Shown here in pieces: positions 1 through 6,160 of a stretch of DNA of 11,615 nucleotides. Under the pieces are notes generated by a model. It did not search any database, had not been told where the DNA came from, and worked only from the letters and a program-made list of their open reading frames with translations. The translations under genes and the position numbers were made by a program. How positions within the stretch are numbered: position 1 is the stretch's first letter; the number at the start of each line of letters is the position of its first letter. This stretch comes from an uncultured Oscillospiraceae bacterium. Its GTDB lineage: Bacteria > Bacillota > Clostridia > Oscillospirales > Oscillospiraceae. The stretch lies in the NCBI GenBank assembly GCA_944385065.1, contig CALWVX010000038.1, forward strand, positions 1 through 11,615, in the 5' to 3' direction.

Positions 1-1572
1 CGCCCCCTCATCGGGGTGGTCTGCTCCTACAATGAGATCGTCCCCGGCCACATGAATCTGGACAAGATCGCCGAGGCGGTGAAGGCCGGCGTCCGGGCCG
101 CCGGCGGCACCCCGGTGGAGTTCCCCGCCATCGCCGTGTGCGACGGCATCGCCATGGGCCACGTGGGCATGAAGTACTCCCTGGTCACCCGGGACCTGAT
201 CGCCGACTCCACCGAGGCCATGGCCATGGCCCACCAGTTCGACGGCCTGGTGATGATCCCCAACTGCGACAAGAACGTGCCCGGCCTGCTCATGGCCGCC
301 GCCCGGGTGAACATCCCCACCATCTTCGTCTCCGGCGGGCCTATGATGGCGGGCACCATGAACGACGGCCGCCGCACCTGCCTCTCCCACATGTTTGAGG
401 CGGTGGGCTCCTACTACGCCGGCAAACTGGACGAGGCGGGTCTGGAGGAATATGAGAACAACGCCTGCCCCACCTGCGGCTCCTGCTCCGGCATGTACAC
501 CGCCAACTCCATGAACTGCCTCACCGAGGCCATCGGCATGGGCCTGCGGGGCAACGGCACCATTCCCGCCGTGTGGTCGGCCCGGCTCCGGCTGGCCAAG
601 CACGCGGGCATGCAGATCATGGAGCTGGTGGAGAAGAACATCCGCCCCCGGGACATCATGACCGAGGCCGCCTTCCACAACGCGGAGACGGTGGACATGG
701 CCCTGGGCTGCTCCACCAACACCATGCTCCATCTGCCCGCCATCGCCCATGAGTGCGGCATTGAGATCAGCTTTGACATGGCCAATGAGATCTCCTCCAA
801 AACCCCCAACCTGTGCCACCTGGCCCCCGCCGGGGACACCTATATGGAGGACCTGGAGCAGGCGGGCGGCGTGTACGCCGTCATGGCTGAGCTGGCCCAG
901 GCCGGCCTGCTGGACACCAGCCTGATCACCTGCACCGGCAGGACGGTGGCCGAAAATCTGGAGGGCGTGGTCAACCGCAACCCCGAGATCATCCGCCCCC
1001 TGGACAACCCCTACTCCAAAACCGGCGGCATCGCGGTGCTCAAGGGCAATCTGGCCCCCGACGGCTGCGTGGTGAAGCAGTCCGCCGTGGCCCCCGAGAT
1101 GATGGTCCACCAGGGGCCCGCCCGGGTCTTTGACAGCGAGGAGGACGCCATCCGCGCCATTTATGACGGAAAAATCGTGGCCGGCGACGTGGTGGTCATC
1201 CGGTATGAGGGCCCCAAGGGCGGCCCCGGCATGCGGGAAATGCTCAACCCCACCTCCGCCATCGCGGGCATGGGCCTGGACAAGGACGTGGCCCTGATCA
1301 CCGACGGCCGCTTCTCCGGCGCCACCCGGGGAGCCTCCATCGGACATGTGTCCCCCGAGGCGGCCTCCGGCGGCCCCATCGGGCTGGTGGAGGAGGGCGA
1401 TATGATCGCCATCGACATCCCCAATCACTCCATCACCCTGAAGGTGTCCGACGAGGAGCTGGCTGCCCGGAAGGCCAGGTGGGTGTGCCCCGAACCCAAG
1501 ATCAAGACGGGCTATCTGGCCCGGTACGCCCGGCTGGTGTCCTCCGCCGACAAGGGCGCGATTTTGGAATAA
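1..1572 (+). CDS. ilvD: Dihydroxy-acid dehydratase, 5'-truncated by window edge
   Basis: IlvD dehydrates 2,3-dihydroxy-isovalerate (and the methylvalerate analogue) to the 2-keto acid, the third shared step of valine/isoleucine synthesis, in the cytoplasm with an iron-sulfur cluster and Mg. The frame is open from base 1, starting at the RPLIGVV motif that normally lies about 30 residues into the protein, so only the extreme N-terminus is missing. Visible family signatures (fragment numbering): SYNEIVPGH near residue 9; NCDKNVPG around 88, with a cluster-ligand Cys; CPTCGSCSG at 156-164, with another; and the C-terminal DGRFSGATRG signature near 435. The first motif ends PGH, where [2Fe-2S] plant and mycobacterial enzymes have PCN, so an E. 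coli-like [4Fe-4S] cluster is inferred. The 523 visible codons plus about 30 match the usual 550-560 residues. A strong hairpin terminator follows the TAA. Confidence 0.97.
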   Translation, partial: RPLIGVVCSYNEIVPGHMNLDKIAEAVKAGVRAAGGTPVEFPAIAVCDGIAMGHVGMKYSLVTRDLIADSTEAMAMAHQFDGLVMIPNCDKNVPGLLMAAARVNIPTIFVSGGPMMAGTMNDGRRTCLSHMFEAVGSYYAGKLDEAGLEEYENNACPTCGSCSGMYTANSMNCLTEAIGMGLRGNGTIPAVWSARLRLAKHAGMQIMELVEKNIRPRDIMTEAAFHNAETVDMALGCSTNTMLHLPAIAHECGIEISFDMANEISSKTPNLCHLAPAGDTYMEDLEQAGGVYAVMAELAQAGLLDTSLITCTGRTVAENLEGVVNRNPEIIRPLDNPYSKTGGIAVLKGNLAPDGCVVKQSAVAPEMMVHQGPARVFDSEEDAIRAIYDGKIVAGDVVVIRYEGPKGGPGMREMLNPTSAIAGMGLDKDVALITDGRFSGATRGASIGHVSPEAASGGPIGLVEEGDMIAIDIPNHSITLKVSDEELAARKARWVCPEPKIKTGYLARYARLVSSADKGAILE

Positions 1573-1587
1573 TCTCCCCCAAAGTTG

Positions 1588-1624
1588 AACAGGTCCCGGC
1601 GCAGGAAGCGCCGGGACCTGTTTT
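1588..1624 (+). terminator. Rho-independent terminator of ilvD
   Basis: A perfect 12-bp GC-rich stem (1590-1601 pairing with 1609-1620), extended by two A:T pairs, has a 7-base loop and is followed by TTTT. It sits 15 bases after the ilvD stop. The minus-strand side lacks a comparable T run, so it mainly serves ilvD, although the convergent rnjA could also use the hairpin. Confidence 0.9.
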
Positions 1625-1670
1625 GGTTTCATATCTGTTCGCGAAAGGCTGTGCCGTCGGCCGGACCGCC

Positions 1671-3329
1671 TTATACCTCCATGATGACGGGCAGAATCAT
1701 GGGGCTGCGCTTGGTCTTCTTGTAGAGATAGCCGGACAGATCGTTCTTGATCTCTCCCTTGATGGCGGCCCAGTCGGTGGCGCTGCGGCTGTCCACATTT
1801 CGGATCGCCTCCAGAGCCACCTGGCGCAGCTCCTCCATCAGGCCCTCCGACTCCTTGACATACACAAATCCCCGGGTGATGATGTCGGGCCCGGAGACCA
1901 GCTCGCCGGTCTCTCCGGACATGGACAGCACCACCACAATGACGCCGTCCTGGGCCAGGTGCCGCCGGTCCCGCAGGACCACGCTGCCCACATCGCCCAC
2001 GCCGTAGCCGTCCACAAACACCTGGCCGGCGGTGACCGTGCCGGTGATCTTGGCGGAGTTGGGCGACAGCTCGATCACCTTTCCAATTTCGCTGATGATC
2101 ACATGGTTGGGCTTCGTCCCCATCTGGCGGGCCAGCTTGGCGTGGAGCTGGAGGTGCCGCTGCTCCCCGTGAACCGGGATAAAGAACTTGGGCCGCACCA
2201 GGGCGTGCACGATTTTCAGCTCCTCCTGGCAGGCGTGCCCCGAGACGTGGAGGGTCATCTCCCGCTCGTTCATCACCTCCACCCCCCGGCGGTAGAGCTC
2301 ATTGATCACGTTGCCGATGGCATTCTCGTTGCCCGGGATGGCGCTGGCGGAGATGATCACCCGGTCGCCGGGGAGCAGGTCCACCTGCCGATGGGTGTTA
2401 AACGCCATTCGGGTCAGGGCGGACATGGTCTCTCCCTGGCTGCCGGTGGTGATAATGCACACCCGGTTCTTGGGCAGGGACTTGATCTGATTCAAGTCCA
2501 TCAGGGTTCCCTCGGGGATGTTCATGTAGCCCAGCTCGGTGGAAACCTTCATGGCGTTCTCCATGCTCCGGCCGGTGACCGCCACCTTTCGGCCATACCG
2601 GGCCGCCACGTCGATGATCTGCTGAATGCGGTCCACGTTGGAGGCGAAGGTTGTGACAATGATCCGCTCCTCGCACCCCCGGAACAGGGCGTCAAAGGAG
2701 GTGCCCACGCTGCGCTCGCTGCGGGTATAGCCCGGGCGCTCCACATTGGTGGAGTCGCACAGCAGGGCCAGAACTCCCTCCTTGCCCAGCTCTCCCAGCC
2801 GGGCCAGGTCCATCATCCCCCCCTGAATGGGGGTGGTGTCGATCTTGAAGTCGCCGGTGTGGACGCATACGCCCACCGGGCATTTGATGGCAAAGGCCAC
2901 CGCGTCCGCGATGGAGTGGTTCACATGGATGAACTCCACCGAGAACCGCCCGGCCTTGACCACGTCCCCGGCCTCGCAGGTGATCAGCTTGGTCTTGTCC
3001 AGCAGCCGGTGCTCCTCCAGCTTCAGCTTGATCAGCCCGGCGGACATGCGGGTGGCGTAGATGGGGGCCTTGATGGACCGCAGCACATAGGGCAGGGCCC
3101 CGATATGGTCCTCGTGTCCGTGGGTGATAAAAATGCCCCGGATCTTCTGCTGGTTCTTGATGAGATAGCTCACGTCGGGGATCACCACGTCGATGCCGTA
3201 CATGTCGTCATCCGGGAAACCCATGCCGCAGTCCACCACAATGATGTCGTTGCCGTACTCATAGACCGTCATGTTCTTGCCGATCTCATTCAGTCCGCCC
3301 AGCGAAATAATTTTCAATTTTTCAGCCAT
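1671..3329 (-). CDS. rnjA: Ribonuclease J (metallo-beta-lactamase/beta-CASP nuclease)
   Basis: RNase J is a cytoplasmic endonuclease and 5'-3' exonuclease that drives mRNA decay and rRNA/RNA maturation in Firmicutes. The protein is 552 residues, close to the usual 555. The metallo-beta-lactamase core shows HGHEDH at 70-75, a downstream His at 138 (HVNHS), the GDFK motif with Asp160, and PVHGE with His387. The beta-CASP segment includes TTGSQGE (294-300) and HVSGH (361-365). The C-terminal domain ends in PVIMEV. The intact HGHEDH motif favours a catalytically competent J1-type enzyme over the J2 type. The start is set at the MAEKLKI methionine because AAGGAG lies 5 to 10 bases upstream of it; an in-frame start 38 codons earlier has low-complexity sequence and no family support. 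A promoter is predicted about 350 bases upstream, giving a long leader. The gene converges on ilvD. Confidence 0.96.
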   Translation of the reverse strand: MAEKLKIISLGGLNEIGKNMTVYEYGNDIIVVDCGMGFPDDDMYGIDVVIPDVSYLIKNQQKIRGIFITHGHEDHIGALPYVLRSIKAPIYATRMSAGLIKLKLEEHRLLDKTKLITCEAGDVVKAGRFSVEFIHVNHSIADAVAFAIKCPVGVCVHTGDFKIDTTPIQGGMMDLARLGELGKEGVLALLCDSTNVERPGYTRSERSVGTSFDALFRGCEERIIVTTFASNVDRIQQIIDVAARYGRKVAVTGRSMENAMKVSTELGYMNIPEGTLMDLNQIKSLPKNRVCIITTGSQGETMSALTRMAFNTHRQVDLLPGDRVIISASAIPGNENAIGNVINELYRRGVEVMNEREMTLHVSGHACQEELKIVHALVRPKFFIPVHGEQRHLQLHAKLARQMGTKPNHVIISEIGKVIELSPNSAKITGTVTAGQVFVDGYGVGDVGSVVLRDRRHLAQDGVIVVVLSMSGETGELVSGPDIITRGFVYVKESEGLMEELRQVALEAIRNVDSRSATDWAAIKGEIKNDLSGYLYKKTKRSPMILPVIMEV

Positions 3330-3680
3330 AAATACTCCTTTTTCTGCCTCAATTGTTGAAATGGCCGCCCGCCCCTCCGAAAAGGGCGGAGGCCGGTGGA
3401 AATGTAGGCGGAAAAGGGCGCAGAAAACCGGCCGTGCCGTCACAGCCCGAATCTCTTCCGGTCTGTGTCTGCGCGGCGGCCGGGGAAAAGGCCGCGCCTA
3501 CAACGGCCCTGTCTCGCCGTCTCGGCGCGCCGGTGCCTTTCCCCCTGCGCATCCTCTGTCCGCTTGTGTCGGGACTCCGTCCCCGCCTGTGCCACGGTTC
3601 TGGCTGCCCGAAAAATATTTAGACGTGCGGAGCGGGTCCTGTCTCCCCGGTTCCGGCCACGTATAAACTATATCAAGTCA
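3330..3680 (-). promoter_or_regulatory. Long gene-free 5' leader of rnjA
   Basis: About 350 bases lie between the predicted rnjA transcription start and its ATG without a convincing gene. Small frames here are Arg/Pro/Ala-rich and match no family; in particular none resembles the small RNA-polymerase epsilon subunit (RpoY/YkzG) encoded just before rnjA in Bacillus. The stretch can form hairpins: 3374-3379 with 3387-3392 (6 bp), and 3471-3477 with 3491-3497 (7 bp). It also carries GAAAAGGGCG twice (plus strand, 3379 and 3411). No known riboswitch class was recognised. An untranslated, structured leader that could be a target of RNase J itself is an inference. Confidence 0.5.
3335..3340 (-). 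promoter_or_regulatory. Ribosome binding site deciding the rnjA start
   Basis: On the minus strand AAGGAG is followed by five bases (TATTT) and then ATG at 3329. No comparable site precedes the longer in-frame start at 3443, so this element fixes the N-terminus as MAEKLK. Confidence 0.85.
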
Positions 3681-3687
3681 GTTTATA
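3662..3687. repeat. 8-bp inverted repeat over the rnjA transcription start
   Basis: TATAAACT (3662-3669) and AGTTTATA (3680-3687) are perfect reverse complements separated by 10 bases, so arm centres are 18 bp apart. The element abuts the -10 box and covers the predicted start site, a typical position for a repressor operator. It could equally form a hairpin at the very 5' end of the leader RNA. The binding factor is unknown. Confidence 0.5.
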
Positions 3688-3714
3688 TTATAGCAGATTT
3701 TTCCTGGAAGTAAA
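3687..3714 (-). promoter_or_regulatory. Sigma-A-type extended -10 promoter for rnjA
   Basis: On the minus strand TTTACT (3714-3709) and a perfect TATAAT (3692-3687) are separated by 16 bases, with a TGC extension directly before the -10. Transcription would begin near 3680, only about 55 bases beyond the stop codon of the upstream minus-strand gene, and run through the long leader into rnjA. No terminator hairpin was seen between that gene and this promoter, so readthrough into rnjA is also possible. Confidence 0.7.
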
Positions 3715-3734
3715 CCGTTCTTTTCTCCGAAACA

Positions 3735-4940
3735 TCAGGGGACCTGTTTGTCCTCCTCTTGTGCACAACGCCCAGACAATTCCCGATCCACCTGGGCCGC
3801 CCAATGGGCAAACCGGTCGCACAGTTCGGCGGCCAGCTCCAGATCGGGCCCCTCCGCCAGCACCCGCAGAATGGGCCGGCGGTTCGCCGGGGACAGGTAC
3901 ACCCACCCATCCCCGGTGCGCAGGCGCAGCCCCGGCCCCTCCCTCCGGCTCCCCGGCGCCTCCGCCAGGGCGGAGAGCACCTGATCTCCGCCGGCCGCCA
4001 GGGGCACCTCCCGGCGCCACGCGGAAAAGCGGGGCGTCTTGGCCACCAGCCGTTCCAGCCGCTGTCCGGCCACCGCCATGCGGGAGCACAGGCGGACGGC
4101 GGCGGCGGGAGCCTGTCCCATCCAGGGCTGGGCCGCGGCCAGCCTCCGGGCCTCGGTTCCGTCCCGCCCCAGCCGCAGGACCGTCCCCCCATAGCCGGAG
4201 GCCACCAATTCGGCGGCGGCGCTGGCGCCCGGAGAAACTGCCGCCCGCCCCGCGCCGTTTTCCATCTCAATAAGGACCAATACGGCAAGCAGCTGGCCTG
4301 AATCCACCACCACCCCCCGCTCGTCCCGGGCGGTGAGGCCGAATCCTCCCCGCTCCCCACGAAACGCTGGGATTCCGGGCCGCCAGCTCTCCTCCAGGGT
4401 GCATCCCATGGCCGTCAGAGCCGCGCGGATCGCCCGATCCTGGGCTGTGGCCCGCCCCACTGCCGCCGTGACCCGGCGCAGGGCGGGGCGGCGCAGCCTG
4501 GCCCGCTCCGCCGTCCAGGCCGCCCAATCCTGACAGGTGAGTCCCGCGTCCGCCTCCCGCCCCGGAGCGACCTCCTCTGACAGGATGGGAACCTCTCCAT
4601 TCCAGGCGGCCTCCAGCCGTCTGAGCAGCTCTCCCTGGGGCGGAAGGCCGTCCGCCCCAAACAGGTAAAGGCTGATCCGCCCGCGCTCCTCCTCCACAAA
4701 GAGGACGGCGGGCAGCCCCAGCTGCACGCCGGCCCCGGCACACTGGACCGGACTGTCCAGCTTCAGCCGAAGGGCCTGTCCCCCCGCCGCGGTGATCCCC
4801 CCGCGGACGGCCTGTGCCAGCGACTCGGCCGCCTGTACGGGCGTGCACCCCACGCCGATCCGCCCCTCTGCCGCCAGCGCCCGCCCAAGGCCCTCCAGCG
4901 TCCCGGGATCCATTCCCCGCTCTCCGCTCCAATCCGGCAC
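3735..4940 (-). CDS. Degenerate alpha-D-phosphohexomutase-fold protein, probably non-catalytic
   Basis: A 401-residue cytoplasmic protein whose order of motifs follows phosphoglucomutase/phosphomannomutase enzymes. Residues 25-102 match domain I, ending in LFGADG (93-98), which normally follows the phosphoserine loop. Residues 199-225 (GFGLTARDERGVVVDSGQLL) parallel the Mg-binding loop and the strand after it. Residues 335-387 match domain IV, with GWVYLSP, LRVLAEGP and AAEL in the usual order. Four signatures are eroded: the TASHNP loop reads VEEERGR (82-88) with no Ser-His; DGDxDR reads ARDERG (204-209); the GExSGH sugar-binding loop is missing; RPSGTEP reads SPANRRP (350-356). It is shorter than the usual 450 or so residues, mainly in domains II and III. 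The frame is uninterrupted, so it does not look like a decaying pseudogene. The start is GTG at 4940, with AAAGGGGG seven bases upstream; the ATG at 4913 has a poorer site. It diverges from a WYL regulator. The fold assignment is by eye; the function is unknown. Confidence 0.7.
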   Translation of the reverse strand: MPDWSGERGMDPGTLEGLGRALAAEGRIGVGCTPVQAAESLAQAVRGGITAAGGQALRLKLDSPVQCAGAGVQLGLPAVLFVEEERGRISLYLFGADGLPPQGELLRRLEAAWNGEVPILSEEVAPGREADAGLTCQDWAAWTAERARLRRPALRRVTAAVGRATAQDRAIRAALTAMGCTLEESWRPGIPAFRGERGGFGLTARDERGVVVDSGQLLAVLVLIEMENGAGRAAVSPGASAAAELVASGYGGTVLRLGRDGTEARRLAAAQPWMGQAPAAAVRLCSRMAVAGQRLERLVAKTPRFSAWRREVPLAAGGDQVLSALAEAPGSRREGPGLRLRTGDGWVYLSPANRRPILRVLAEGPDLELAAELCDRFAHWAAQVDRELSGRCAQEEDKQVP

Positions 4941-4995
4941 GGTCCCGCCCCCTTTCCGTCTCCTAGTATGTCCCGGCGGGCCGCCTTCATCCCTC

Positions 4996-5024
4996 TTGCG
5001 CCCGCCTTCTCCCCGTGGTATGAT
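4996..5024 (+). promoter_or_regulatory. Candidate promoter for the WYL regulator
   Basis: TTGCGC (4996-5001) and TATGAT (5019-5024) are 17 bases apart, with TGG directly before the -10 giving an extended -10 element. The transcript would start near 5031 with a leader of about 75 bases. The element lies in the 166-base region shared with the divergent phosphohexomutase-like gene. No clear promoter for that minus-strand gene was found. Confidence 0.5.
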
Positions 5025-5106
5025 GGCGGAGAGGCAAAGTACGGTTTATGGGACTTGATCTCTGATACACTTAAGCCGCAGAGAGAGAAAAAGGAGGCGC
5101 CTTTCC

Positions 5107-6105
5107 ATGGCAAAAAGCCCCAACCAGAAGACCAAGCTGCTCCATCTGGCCCAGATTCTGCTCCGGCAGACCGACGAAGAGCACCCGCTTACCGTGGCCC
5201 AGATCATCCAGGAGCTGGCCCGCTGCGACATCAAAGCCGAGCGCAAAAGCGTGTACGACGACCTGGAGGCCCTGCGCCTGTTCGGCCTGGACGTCCAGTC
5301 CCGGAAGGGAAAGGCGCCCGGCTGGTTTATCGGCGGGCGGGAATTTGAGCTGCCCGAGGTGAAGCTGCTCATGGACGCGGTCCAGTCCTCCCGCTTTATC
5401 ACCCAGAAAAAAAGCGACACCCTGATCCGCAAGCTGGAGAGTTTGGCCAGCGTCCATCAGGCCCGGCAGCTCCAGCGGCAGGTGTATGTGTCCGGTCGGA
5501 TCAAGGTCATGAACGAGAGCATCTACTATAATGTGGACAAGCTCCACACCGCAATCGCCGGACAGCGGGCCATCACCTTCAAGTACTTCGACTATGACAT
5601 CGACCGGCGCAAGGTATTCCACCGGGACGGACGCCGGTATGTGGTCTCCCCCTATGGGCTGATCTGGAACAACGAAAATTACTATCTGGTGGCCTTTGAC
5701 CACACGCACCGGGACATGCGCCACTACCGGGTGGACAAGATGACCGAGATCGCCGTCACCTGTCTGGCCCGGGAGGGGACGGATCAGTATCCGGACTTTC
5801 AGCTGGCCCAGTACGGACAGAAGCACTTCGGCATGTACAGCGGACGGGAGGTGAACGTCACGCTCCGGGGCCGCCGGGACAAGGCCGGACTGGTGTGGGA
5901 CCGCTTCGGGCAGGACGTCATCCTGGTCCCGGACGGAGAGGAGCACTTCACCGTCACCCTCCCGGTGGTCATGAGCCCCCAGTTCTTCGGCTGGCTGTTC
6001 GGGCTGGAGGGCAGTCTGACCATCATTGCGCCCCACGAGGCGGTCTTCGCCTATCGCCAGCGGCTGCTGGGCGCGCTGGAGACGGCAAACGAATCAAAGA
6101 CATAA
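5107..6105 (+). CDS. HTH plus WYL-domain transcription regulator
   Basis: A 332-residue putative DNA-binding regulator. Residues 8-66 form a DeoR-like winged helix (TVAQIIQELA, then the recognition-helix region ERKSVYDDLEALRLFGLDV). Residues 140-215 are a WYL domain: the signature triad reads YYL (192-194, in NYYLVAF), followed by the conserved HYRVDKM (206-212). A C-terminal WYL-associated domain spans about 225-325. WYL domains are ligand-sensing or nucleic-acid-responsive modules in bacterial regulators; the ligand here is unknown. The start has an ideal AAGGAGG (5091-5097) nine bases upstream. The gene is divergent from the degenerate phosphohexomutase and may regulate it, itself, or distant genes; that link is inferred from position only. 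Its stop codon lies inside the T tract of the opposing fakA terminator. Confidence 0.9.
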   Translation: MAKSPNQKTKLLHLAQILLRQTDEEHPLTVAQIIQELARCDIKAERKSVYDDLEALRLFGLDVQSRKGKAPGWFIGGREFELPEVKLLMDAVQSSRFITQKKSDTLIRKLESLASVHQARQLQRQVYVSGRIKVMNESIYYNVDKLHTAIAGQRAITFKYFDYDIDRRKVFHRDGRRYVVSPYGLIWNNENYYLVAFDHTHRDMRHYRVDKMTEIAVTCLAREGTDQYPDFQLAQYGQKHFGMYSGREVNVTLRGRRDKAGLVWDRFGQDVILVPDGEEHFTVTLPVVMSPQFFGWLFGLEGSLTIIAPHEAVFAYRQRLLGALETANESKT

Positions 6106-6137
6106 AAAAGCGGCCCATCCGGTTGGATGGGCCGCTT
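6104..6137 (-). terminator. Terminator of the yloU-fakA unit, shared with the convergent WYL gene
   Basis: A perfect 13-bp stem (6108-6120 with 6125-6137) has a 4-base loop. On the minus strand it is followed by a run of six T, making a textbook intrinsic terminator 24 bases after the fakA stop. On the plus strand only TTCCGCTT follows, so termination of the WYL gene here would be weaker. The minus-strand T tract overlaps the WYL gene's TAA. Confidence 0.88.
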
Positions 6138-6160
6138 CCGCTTGCGCTCGGTCCGCCTGA

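Noticed and set aside
1479..3359. A 626-codon plus-strand open frame opposite rnjA
   Set aside because: It is the antisense of the clearly identified RNase J. Its product is rich in His, Gly, Leu and Asp with no domain, a typical effect of high third-position GC.
3349..3552. Small minus-strand ORF before rnjA, considered as an RpoY (YkzG) homolog
   Set aside because: Its sequence is Arg/Gly/Ala/Pro-rich and has none of the RpoY pattern; the position alone is not enough.
3683..4932. Possible frameshift in the phosphohexomutase-like gene, suggested by long frames in other phases (3683-4360 and 4267-4932)
   Set aside because: A single frame carries the domain I to domain IV pattern without a break. 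The other frames are Arg/Gly/Pro-rich GC artefacts.
4941..5106. Riboswitch or T-box between the divergent genes
   Set aside because: The untranslated leaders are short and no conserved riboswitch or T-box motif is visible.
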